Source of the DNA: Bacteroidales bacterium UBA1757
GTDB taxonomy: Bacteria > Bacteroidota > Bacteroidia > Bacteroidales > UBA1402
Assembly (NCBI GenBank): GCA_002315625.1
Contig: DCHH01000075.1
Location: forward strand, 1-6,007
Direction of reading: 5' to 3'
DNA: 6,007 bases
In this document: positions 1-5,836 of the stretch, one piece after another
Layout: the number at the start of each line of letters is the position of its first letter
Position numbering within the stretch: the stretch's first letter is position 1
The notes under the pieces: model-generated
Seen by the model: only the letters and a program-made list of their open reading frames with translations
The model's database searches: none
Told to the model about the DNA's origin: nothing
Translations under genes and position numbers: made by a program

Positions 1-266
1 ATCTTCACAATCAGGGTTTTGTCGTAACTTTTGGTTCGGAACACAATACTCCGGCTATGGAGCCCGTCGAACTTTTTGCCCGTCACAGCACTCCGCTTAC
101 CGACAAACTGAAACAGATTAATTATGAGGGGTGTTGCGTTGTCCTGGCCCACCAGCATCTGGTCCGTCAGGGGCTGACCGGATATGTTGATGCCAAGGGT
201 GTGGCCGACGTCTCCAAACGCGACGAGTTCATTGCCCTCGGTGACCAGATAGTTCATTCGATCTGA
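1..266 (+). CDS. 3' end of a gene, possibly a PHP-type metal-dependent hydrolase (partial)
   Basis: The last 87 codons of a gene that enters from the left are visible, read from base 3 and ending at TGA 264-266. The frame is open to the window edge, so the internal ATG at 57 is not needed as a start. The visible tail begins around FVVTFGSEHNTP, continues with a YEGCCVVLAHQHLV stretch and ends in GDQIVHSI. The GSEHNTP segment, a short beta-strand-like run followed by an acidic residue and a histidine, resembles the late metal-binding motif of PHP-domain hydrolases. I also recall PHP-annotated proteins with similar tails beside YuxG-like aldolase/dehydrogenase genes. Both points rest on memory of the family, not on a search. 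No membrane segment or signal is visible in this part. It lies 164 bases upstream of the aldolase/dehydrogenase gene on the same strand, so a shared role in carbohydrate breakdown is plausible. Existence of the gene is fairly sure; the product name is tentative. Confidence 0.5.
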   Translation, partial: LHNQGFVVTFGSEHNTPAMEPVELFARHSTPLTDKLKQINYEGCCVVLAHQHLVRQGLTGYVDAKGVADVSKRDEFIALGDQIVHSI

Positions 267-313
267 AAACTTTACACGCGACTTTTCGCACAGTCACCAT
301 GGTCGCAGATGTG

Positions 314-359
314 GTCGGCACCCCCTCTGGGGGCAAAGCCGACGGAGTCGGCTGGGGGG
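314..359. repeat. G/C-rich intergenic inverted-repeat unit with two alternative hairpins
   Basis: This unit sits inside the 164-base gap 267-430. It contains, in order, GTCGGC (314-319), CCCCC (321-325), GGGGG (329-333), AGCCGAC (337-343), GTCGGCT (347-353) and GGGGGG (354-359). AGCCGAC and GTCGGCT form a perfect 7-bp hairpin with loop GGA, which the C run and last G run could extend as an outer stem. Alternatively GTCGGC 314-319 pairs with GCCGAC 338-343 around a CCCCC/GGGGG hairpin with loop TCT. The two folds compete for the same segments. No T run follows on the plus strand, so a simple intrinsic terminator is unlikely. The motif resembles dispersed intergenic units I recall from Bacteroidales genomes, but copy number cannot be judged here. 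The rest of 267-430 is an A-rich leader (about 361-430) before the next start codon, with no recognisable TAnnTTTG promoter. Confidence 0.6.
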
Positions 360-430
360 ATAGAAAAGGGAAAAAATGAACGAACAGATAAAACATTTCG
401 AGAAAAGATAATATATAAAAACATTCGGAA

Positions 431-2440
431 ATGAAACAGATAGAAGACCTCATTGAGGTATCGCAATTTTATGGAAAAGACAGCCGCTTTGTAATTGCAG
501 GCGGTGGAAACACATCGTACAAGAATGCTGACAAATTGTGGGTGAAGGCCTCCGGATCGGCATTGGCAACCATCACCGAAGACGGTTTTGCCGTGCTCAG
601 CCGTGCAAAACTGCAGGTTTTGAGCGAGCGTCAGTACAGCGACAATACCGCCGAGCGTGAAGCACAGGTTAAGGACGACCTGGCAGCGGCCTGTATCACC
701 AAGGGGAAGCGCCCGTCGGTTGAGACATCGATGCACAATGTAATCGGTTATGCATACGTGGTGCATCTTCACCCGACTGCAGTCAACGGACTGATGTGTT
801 CGCAGAATGCTGAGGCCGACCTTTTAAAGCTGTTCGGCGAGAAGGCTTTGTATGTTCCCTACACCGACCCGGGCTACACCTTGTTCAAGAAGGTGGAAGA
901 TGCCATCAAGGCCCATCGTGAAAAGTTCAGGGAAGAGCCCAAGGTCATCTGGCTGCAGAATCACGGCATTTTTGTGGCTGCTGACACCATTCAGGAAATT
1001 TATGCCCAGTATGATGCCATCATTGCCAAGCTGTCGGCCAAGCCTCTGGAAATCGAACCCCGCGAGACCTGCTCCTGCACAGAACAGGTGTTGCCTGCAA
1101 TCCGTATGATACTCTGCAACGAGGCTATTGCTCAGAGTGCACAGACGTACCAGGGCATCCGTAATCCCTATAGCGGAAGCAATCTCAAGACCTTGAAGGT
1201 GCGCAAGAATTCACTGGTCAAGTCGTTCTACGACAGCGCGGAAGGCTTTGCCAAGGTGAGCCGTCCTTTCACTCCTGACGGAATTGTGTATTGCAAATCC
1301 AACTACATATACATTGATGCGGAAGAGCCCGAAGCAAAGATTGCTCAGGCTGCCGAAGCCATCCCGGCTTTTGTCAAGAGGTTTGGATATCTTCCAAAAG
1401 TATTGGTTATAAAAGGTATTGGTCTGGTTGCGGTAGGCGATAACGCTGCACAGTGCGACACAGTTCTCGACGTGTTCGAGGATGCCATGAAGATTGCTGC
1501 CCTGGCAGAGCAGTTCGGCGGCCCTCATCCCATGACCCAGGCTCAGATTGACTTCATCGACAACTGGGAGGTTGAGAACTACCGCCGCAGCGTGGCTGCC
1601 GGTGGAGCTGCAGGACGTGCCGAGAACAAGACCATTGTCGTGACCGGAGCTGCCCAGGGTTTTGGTGAGGGAATTGCCCGCTGCCTGCTTCTGGAGGGTG
1701 CAAACATCGTGGTGGCCGACCTTAATGAGACTGTTGGACAGGAGACCGTTGACCGCTTCAATGCGATGTGCAAAAGCAACCGTGCCATTTTCGTCAAGAC
1801 AAATGTCAGCGACATTCCTTCAATTGAGAACCTTGTCCACGAAACGGTGTGCAACTTTGGAGCTATTGACGCTTTTGTCAGCAATGCGGGTGTGCTGCGT
1901 GCCGGCGGGTTGCAGGATATGACTCCCGAGAACTTCGATTTCGTTACCAAAATTAACTACTACGCATATTTCTATTGCTGCAAGGTGGTGAGCCGTGTCA
2001 TGAAACTTCAGACGGCCTATTCCTCAGAGCAGTATTACGCCGATATAATCCAAGTGAACTCCAAGTCGGGACTTCGTGGCAGCAAGGCCAACTTCGCATA
2101 CGCCGGAGGAAAGTTCGGCGGTCTCGGACTGACTCAGTCATTTGCGCTTGAGCTTGCTCCTAACCGTGTGAAGGTCAACTCAATATGTCCGGGCAACTTC
2201 TATGACGGACCGCTGTGGAGCAATCCGGTCAACGGCCTGTTCATCCAGTACCTCAACGCCGGCAAGGTGCCCGGTGCAAAGAATGTTCAGGATGTGAAGG
2301 ACTTCTATCTGGCACAGGTTCCCATGCGTAAGGGGTGTTCTCCCGAGGATGTCTGCAAGGGAGCCCTGTACCTTATGGAACAGCTTGGTGAGACGGGTCA
2401 GGCATTGCCCATTACCGGCGGCCAGGTCATGCTGAACTGA
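431..2440 (+). CDS. bifunctional class II aldolase / short-chain dehydrogenase (YuxG/RhaEW-type fusion)
   Basis: A 669-residue cytoplasmic two-domain enzyme. Residues about 1-230 form a class II aldolase-like domain: GGGNTSYK near 24-31, LWVKASGSAL near 36-45, and a likely metal site made by H112 and H114 (HLHP) and H178 (QNHG). Residues about 230-395 complete the aldolase/linker part. Residues about 398-669 are a Rossmann-fold short-chain dehydrogenase with TGAAQGFG at 405-412 for NAD(P), NAG at 485-487, catalytic S544, and Y557-x3-K561 (YAGGK), with the usual 13-residue Ser-Tyr spacing. All key residues are intact. Length and order match Bacillus YuxG (RhaEW), which splits rhamnulose-1-phosphate and oxidises the lactaldehyde. 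Many Bacteroidota use other rhamnose genes, so the substrate here is open and no symbol is given. The ATG follows an A-rich leader and starts just before the aldolase fold, with no better upstream choice. tatA begins 25 bases after the stop codon. Confidence 0.92.
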   Translation: MKQIEDLIEVSQFYGKDSRFVIAGGGNTSYKNADKLWVKASGSALATITEDGFAVLSRAKLQVLSERQYSDNTAEREAQVKDDLAAACITKGKRPSVETSMHNVIGYAYVVHLHPTAVNGLMCSQNAEADLLKLFGEKALYVPYTDPGYTLFKKVEDAIKAHREKFREEPKVIWLQNHGIFVAADTIQEIYAQYDAIIAKLSAKPLEIEPRETCSCTEQVLPAIRMILCNEAIAQSAQTYQGIRNPYSGSNLKTLKVRKNSLVKSFYDSAEGFAKVSRPFTPDGIVYCKSNYIYIDAEEPEAKIAQAAEAIPAFVKRFGYLPKVLVIKGIGLVAVGDNAAQCDTVLDVFEDAMKIAALAEQFGGPHPMTQAQIDFIDNWEVENYRRSVAAGGAAGRAENKTIVVTGAAQGFGEGIARCLLLEGANIVVADLNETVGQETVDRFNAMCKSNRAIFVKTNVSDIPSIENLVHETVCNFGAIDAFVSNAGVLRAGGLQDMTPENFDFVTKINYYAYFYCCKVVSRVMKLQTAYSSEQYYADIIQVNSKSGLRGSKANFAYAGGKFGGLGLTQSFALELAPNRVKVNSICPGNFYDGPLWSNPVNGLFIQYLNAGKVPGAKNVQDVKDFYLAQVPMRKGCSPEDVCKGALYLMEQLGETGQALPITGGQVMLN

Positions 2441-2448
2441 TACTTTTG
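2441..2448 (+). promoter_or_regulatory. candidate -7 promoter element ahead of tatA
   Basis: TACTTTTG is a full match to the Bacteroides -7 consensus TAnnTTTG. It begins on the base immediately after the TGA of the aldolase/dehydrogenase gene and lies 17 bases upstream of the tatA ATG, nearly the same spacing as the stronger promoter ahead of the MenA-like gene (19 bases). There is no TTTG-like -33 box at the expected 19-21 bases upstream (that region reads GCGG/CGGC), so the promoter is weaker or the match is by chance. It would let tatAC be expressed independently of the sugar gene. Confidence 0.4.
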
Positions 2449-2465
2449 TCACAAAACAACAAATA

Positions 2466-2666
2466 ATGACACTACTTTTTATTGGAACGACTGAACTGAT
2501 TGTCATCGCCTTAGTGGTGCTTCTGGTTTTCGGCGGGAAGAAGATTCCGGAACTTATGCATGGGCTTGGAAAGGGAGTGAAGAGCTTCAAGAAGGGCATG
2601 CAGGAAGTGGAGAATGAAGTCAAGGACGAAACATCGGAAGCCGATTCGGCAGATAAGGAAAAATAG
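2466..2666 (+). CDS. tatA: Sec-independent (twin-arginine) translocase subunit TatA
   Basis: A 66-residue TatA/E-family protein, which oligomerises with TatC in the inner membrane to move folded proteins bearing a twin-arginine signal. Residues about 4-21 form the short N-terminal membrane helix, with a polar residue (E10) near its start. The hallmark hinge FGGKKIPEL follows at 22-30, then an amphipathic helix about 28-48 with regularly spaced lysines (KGVKSFKKG), and an acidic, disordered tail ending in DKEK. This order and length are typical of the family. The ATG is preceded by the A-rich leader ACAAAACAACAAAT, usual for Bacteroidota. tatC follows 12 bases later and no TatB-type gene lies between them, so TatA may also serve the TatB role, as proposed for minimal TatAC systems. 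Glutamate at position 10 is reminiscent of TatB rather than the glutamine of E. coli TatA. Confidence 0.95.
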   Translation: MTLLFIGTTELIVIALVVLLVFGGKKIPELMHGLGKGVKSFKKGMQEVENEVKDETSEADSADKEK

Positions 2667-2678
2667 AACAGTCTTTCG

Positions 2679-3470
2679 GTGGAAAACCGTGAAAAGCTTA
2701 TGACATTCGGTGAGCATCTGGATGAATTGCGCCAGATGCTCACCCGTGTTGTCTTTGTGCTGGTAGCTCTGATGCTGGTTTTCTTCTGCTTCAAGGAAAT
2801 CCTGTTCAAGATTGTACTGGCTCCGAGCCATTGCGATTTTGTGACTTACAGGGCAATAGAGAGGATTCTTGGGGCATTTGGTTCCGACTTCCGCTTTGAA
2901 CCATACACAATTGAACTTATCAGCACCGATTTGTCGGCCCAGTTCATGATTCATATAAAAACGGCTTTTATGCTGGCTGCAATCGTGCTTTGCCCGTACC
3001 TGCTTTACGAACTTTTCCGGTTTGTCAGCCCGGCTCTCTATTCTGGTGAGCGGAAATATGCAAAGCCTGTCCTGGTGGCTGTGTATCTGCTTTTTGTCTT
3101 TGGGGTACTGATGAACTATTTTGTTCTGTTCCCCGTCTCGTGCCGTTTTTTAGGGACATATCAGGTCAATGAGGCTGTGACAAATACCATCACACTTTCG
3201 TCATACATAACCACGTTTTTTAACCTCACGTTTGTGATGAGCATTGTCTTCCAGCTCCCGGTCATCGCTTTCCTTCTGGCAAAGTGGGGAATACTCGAAG
3301 CCTCAATGATGAAGAAATACCGCCGCCATGCACTTGTGCTGCTGATGGTTGTGTCGGCAATTATTACCCCGCCGGATGTCTTTACAATGATTTTGGTGAC
3401 ACTCCCGCTTTATTTGCTTTATGAACTGAGTATCAGCATTGTGGCAAAAGTGCGGGTGGCCAGGACTTGA
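2679..3470 (+). CDS. tatC: Sec-independent (twin-arginine) translocase subunit TatC
   Basis: A 263-residue integral inner-membrane protein, the receptor for twin-arginine signal peptides and core of the Tat channel. The cytoplasmic N-terminus carries the signature FGEHLDELR (10-18). Six membrane helices are visible at about 22-44, 92-113, 131-152, 176-197, 217-232 and 235-255. Conserved patches include YELFRFVSPALYSGER (110-124), where E111 corresponds to the signal-binding glutamate E103 of E. coli; YFVLFP (147-152); VFQLPV (190-195); ITPPD (229-233); and LYELS (247-251). The loop between helices 1 and 2 (about 45-90) is longer than in E. coli, as I recall for Bacteroidota homologues. The start chosen is GTG 2679, 12 bases after the tatA stop. 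ATG 2700 (residue 8), preceded by an A-rich stretch, is an equally credible start and would give 256 residues. The upstream tatA stop is in the same frame. Confidence 0.95.
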   Translation: MENREKLMTFGEHLDELRQMLTRVVFVLVALMLVFFCFKEILFKIVLAPSHCDFVTYRAIERILGAFGSDFRFEPYTIELISTDLSAQFMIHIKTAFMLAAIVLCPYLLYELFRFVSPALYSGERKYAKPVLVAVYLLFVFGVLMNYFVLFPVSCRFLGTYQVNEAVTNTITLSSYITTFFNLTFVMSIVFQLPVIAFLLAKWGILEASMMKKYRRHALVLLMVVSAIITPPDVFTMILVTLPLYLLYELSISIVAKVRVART

Positions 3471-3476
3471 TTTCTT

Positions 3477-3507
3477 CTTGAAAACCGCAATTATTTAGGT
3501 ATTTTTG
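3477..3507 (+). promoter_or_regulatory. Bacteroides-type promoter ahead of the MenA-like gene
   Basis: TATTTTTG at 3500-3507 fully matches the -7 consensus TAnnTTTG, and CTTG at 3477-3480 matches three of four bases of the -33 box TTTG, with a 19-base spacer inside the usual 19-21 range. Transcription would begin near 3512-3515, leaving a leader of about 12-15 bases before the ATG at 3527. The pair lies in the 56-base gap after tatC, the only clear break among the plus-strand genes downstream of tatA. No terminator hairpin is seen after tatC, so read-through from tatAC could add to this promoter. Confidence 0.65.
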
Positions 3508-3526
3508 CGCCATAATTTTTAGTGAC

Positions 3527-4411
3527 ATGAAAAAACATTCAATTCAGGAGTGGATGCTGACAGTGCGTCCATGGTCGTTTACCGCTTCGGCCTTGCCAGT
3601 AACGGCAACAGTTTTATACCTCTGGTGGAGAGGTTGTGATGTTAATCTTTTGATGGGACTCTGGGTCGTGGTCAGTATTGTGCTGTTCCATGCGGCAGGA
3701 AATGTGCTGAGTGACTGGAACGACTTCCGCAAGGGGGTCGATGCCGAAGATACTTACGGAACAAAGACGCTGACCAGCGGCATGTTCACTCTGGATGAGT
3801 TCAAGCGGATTGGAATAGTGCTTCTTGCCGTTGCTCTTTTGAACGGCATTGCTCTGATGCTTTGCACCTGCTGGCAACTGCTGACTTTCGGAGTGGCTGC
3901 ACTGCTGTGCGTCCTGATGTATCCTCCCATGAAATTCAATGCCTTGGGTGATTTGCTTATCGTTCTTGCCTTCGCCTTCCTTCCCGCTTTGGGTACAGGT
4001 GTTGCGCTGTGCGGCGAGATTGTCTGGAGTGCCCTGTTAGTAGCAGTGCCGGCAGGATTGCTGACCGATTCGATTCTCCATGCCAATAATACACGTGATA
4101 TTCAGACTGATACGCGTGCTGGAATCCATACAGCAGCCATTATCATGGGCCGGACCGGCTCGATGGTAGTCTATTATTTTGAGCTCATTTTCTCGTATGT
4201 ATGGGTAATTGCTTGTGCAGTTGCCGGCGCTTTCCCGCTTTGGACACTGCTGGTTGTAGTTACTCTGCCGATTGCATACGGCAATATCCGTGAGATGTCG
4301 GGCTATAAGGATGCGGCTACTATTGCCTGCCTCGACCAGAACTCAGCCAAGCTTCAGCTGACATTCCTGCTGGTCCTTTCTGTTTCATTAGTCTTGGCTT
4401 ATTTCCTTTGA
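3527..4411 (+). CDS. menA: UbiA-family prenyltransferase, MenA-like (1,4-dihydroxy-2-naphthoate polyprenyltransferase)
   Basis: A 294-residue polytopic membrane enzyme expected to join a polyprenyl chain to 1,4-dihydroxy-2-naphthoate, giving demethylmenaquinone. The N-terminus has the family's LTVRPWSFTASALP (11-24). The first aspartate motif is N59-VLS-D63-WN-D66-FRKGV-D72, followed by TKTLTSGMFTLDEFKR (79-94), which lines up with the RGMQKGVITQQEMKR region of E. coli MenA. The second is NNTRDIQTDTRAGIHT (187-202), close to E. coli NNLRDINSDRENGKNT. These aspartates bind magnesium and the prenyl diphosphate. About eight or nine hydrophobic helices span the rest, and the length is near the usual 290-310. 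The ATG follows its own promoter by a short leader. The stop overlaps the start of the CPBP gene. The second motif argues for MenA over heme O synthase or UbiA, but a related UbiA-family enzyme with another aromatic acceptor cannot be excluded. Confidence 0.8.
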   Translation: MKKHSIQEWMLTVRPWSFTASALPVTATVLYLWWRGCDVNLLMGLWVVVSIVLFHAAGNVLSDWNDFRKGVDAEDTYGTKTLTSGMFTLDEFKRIGIVLLAVALLNGIALMLCTCWQLLTFGVAALLCVLMYPPMKFNALGDLLIVLAFAFLPALGTGVALCGEIVWSALLVAVPAGLLTDSILHANNTRDIQTDTRAGIHTAAIIMGRTGSMVVYYFELIFSYVWVIACAVAGAFPLWTLLVVVTLPIAYGNIREMSGYKDAATIACLDQNSAKLQLTFLLVLSVSLVLAYFL

Positions 4412-5022
4412 AAAAAGTAATTTGTGTAGTTATAACGGCGTTTGTCCTGTGGAGCGTGATGTTTGCCCCATGGACAGCGCCGTTTGTCCCTTTCTGGCTG
4501 GTCATGACGCTGGCTGCTCTTGTTATGACCCTTATGGTGACATGTTTTTCGCCTCTCTGGTGGAAAAACATTCCCCTTCAGTGGAGGGATGTTCTGTTGG
4601 GGGTAGGCATCGCTGTCGTGATGTGGGGCGTTTTCTGGACAGGCGACAAGTTGTCTCGGCTGATGTTCCATTTTGCCCGGCCAGAGGTGGATGCGATTTA
4701 CGGTATCAAGGAGGGGTGGTCACCCGTCCTTGTCAGCTGTCTGCTCCTTTTTATAATAGGGCCGGCTGAGGAAATCGTCTGGAGAGGATTTGTCCAGAGG
4801 ACTCTGGCTGAACGCTTCGGAGACAATGTGGGGCTGGTGATAGGTCTTGCCTGTTACACCCTGATTCATGTGATGTCGCTGAATTTCATGCTCATTATGG
4901 CTGCACTTGTAGCCGGAGCCGTTTGGGGATTGCTCTACAGATTCTTCCCTCAACGTTTTGGGGCAATAATACTGTCGCACGCCCTTTGGGATGCGGCGGT
5001 TTTTGTCTGGTTTCCGATTTAG
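4408..5022 (+). CDS. CPBP-family putative intramembrane metalloprotease (CAAX protease-like)
   Basis: A 204-residue membrane protein with about seven hydrophobic helices (about 4-20, 28-46, 62-78, 105-119, 140-156, 158-176, 185-201). It carries all three CPBP/Abi motifs: EExxxR as E121-E122-IVW-R126 followed by G; the FxxxH-type motif as Y150-TLI-H154; and HxxxD as H191-ALW-D195. In Rce1-type members these residues form a catalytic site inside the membrane, and bacterial members are linked to peptide processing, bacteriocin immunity or membrane-protein assembly. The substrate here is unknown. The start is TTG 4408, overlapping the prenyltransferase TGA by four bases (TTGA), which suggests translational coupling. 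It gives MKK and then the first membrane helix, whereas the next in-frame ATG (4459) would cut that helix away. The stop is 11 bases before the transporter gene. Confidence 0.85.
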   Translation: MKKVICVVITAFVLWSVMFAPWTAPFVPFWLVMTLAALVMTLMVTCFSPLWWKNIPLQWRDVLLGVGIAVVMWGVFWTGDKLSRLMFHFARPEVDAIYGIKEGWSPVLVSCLLLFIIGPAEEIVWRGFVQRTLAERFGDNVGLVIGLACYTLIHVMSLNFMLIMAALVAGAVWGLLYRFFPQRFGAIILSHALWDAAVFVWFPI

Positions 5023-5033
5023 ACCATGACATT

Positions 5034-5795
5034 ATGACGGGAATACTGCTGTATCTTATCATCGGAATAGCCGTAGGAATACTCGGCGCCATGTTGGGAA
5101 TCGGCGGAGGCATTATTATTGTGCCGCTGATGACTTTTGTCTTCGGGGCAACTCCCCAGCAGGCTGTCGGCACGTCGATGGTGGTGGTACTGTTCAATTC
5201 CCTGAGCGGGAGCATTGGCTATTTGCGGCGGAAAATGGTCTTTCTGGATGCCGCATGGAAGTTTGCACTTGCCACTATACCTGGTGCCATTTTAGGCAGT
5301 TATGTCGCTGATACTCTTCAGGGCAAGGTATTCTATGGTATCTTCGGGGTGTTTTTTGCCCTTTTTGCCGTCAATATGTTTTACCAGGCAGGGAAAAAGT
5401 CATCAAAGGACGATTCCTGCGAAGTTCCTGCACAGTACAACTGGAAATTAGGTACCGGTTTCAGCGTTGGAGTCGGTTTTCTTGCCAGCATTCTGGGTAT
5501 CGGTGGCGGTGTGATTCATGTGCCGATGATGACATATCTGCTCAAGTTTCCCGTAAAGGTTGCCATTGCAACGTCAACAGCCATACTGTCGGTTTCGGCG
5601 ATTGCGGGTGCAACGTCGCATGCTCTGATGGGGCATGTGCTCTGGCTGCCAGCACTGTCGCTTGGGGTTGGGGCATGTATCGGTGCGCAGCTGGGGGTAA
5701 AAACAGCAAGCAAGGCCAAGTCGTCGCTGCTTCTCAGACTGACGGCCGGCCTTGTGTTTGTAATGGGCATCAAGTTTCTGATGGAACTTTTTTGA
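5034..5795 (+). CDS. TauE/SafE-family membrane transporter (probable sulfite/organosulfur anion exporter or permease)
   Basis: A 253-residue membrane protein built of two homologous halves. GIGGG occurs at 22-26 (LGIGGGIIIVPLMTF) and again at 155-159 (LGIGGGVIHVPMMTY). The following GTS (46-48) and ATS (179-181) keep exactly the same 133-residue offset. A hydrophilic loop at about 120-138 (rich in K, S, D) joins the halves. About eight hydrophobic helices fit the family, whose members move sulfite, sulfoacetate, taurine-derived anions or related small anions across the inner membrane. The substrate cannot be read from the sequence. The start chosen is ATG 5034, 11 bases after the CPBP stop, because it begins directly at the first membrane helix. 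The frame is open further upstream to 4923, but that part overlaps the CPBP gene and does not look like membrane protein. Close spacing supports cotranscription with the two preceding genes. Confidence 0.88.
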   Translation: MTGILLYLIIGIAVGILGAMLGIGGGIIIVPLMTFVFGATPQQAVGTSMVVVLFNSLSGSIGYLRRKMVFLDAAWKFALATIPGAILGSYVADTLQGKVFYGIFGVFFALFAVNMFYQAGKKSSKDDSCEVPAQYNWKLGTGFSVGVGFLASILGIGGGVIHVPMMTYLLKFPVKVAIATSTAILSVSAIAGATSHALMGHVLWLPALSLGVGACIGAQLGVKTASKAKSSLLLRLTAGLVFVMGIKFLMELF

Positions 5796-5798
5796 ACC

Positions 5799-5827
5799 GG
5801 TTCACAGGGACTTGTCCCCATTGAACC
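5799..5827. terminator. hairpin between convergent genes, possible bidirectional terminator
   Basis: GGTTCA (5799-5804) pairs with TGAACC (5822-5827), and inside it GGGA (5807-5810) pairs with TCCC (5815-5818) around loop CTTG, with a small internal loop between the two stems. It fills most of the 41-base gap between the transporter and purT, where a shared terminator is expected. Neither strand has a T run after the stem, so it is not a standard intrinsic terminator. The left arm also forms the palindrome TGAACCGGTTCA (5793-5804), which includes the transporter's stop codon. Confidence 0.45.
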
Positions 5828-5836
5828 TTGAACCGC

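Noticed and set aside
14..29. TAACTTTTG near base 24 as a Bacteroides -7 promoter
   Set aside because: It has one base too many between TA and TTTG for the TAnnTTTG consensus and lies inside a coding region far from any start codon.
296..303. ACCATGGT palindrome as an operator
   Set aside because: It is only 8 bp, with no extended symmetry beyond weak GCGAC/GTCGC arms and no second copy nearby. It is expected by chance.
229..772. Minus-strand open frames spanning the 267-430 gap and the 5' end of the aldolase gene
   Set aside because: They lie opposite the conserved aldolase domain, and their low-complexity peptides come from translating the 314-359 hairpin unit. No family resemblance is visible.
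2180..2954. Long minus-strand open frames opposite tatA and tatC
   Set aside because: They overlap well-supported tatA, tatC and dehydrogenase sequence on the other strand and have no recognisable domain.
4923..5033. Upstream extension of the transporter frame to base 4923
   Set aside because: It would overlap the conserved C-terminus of the CPBP protein by about 100 bases and adds a non-membrane leader not typical of TauE/SafE proteins. ATG 5034 is a natural start.
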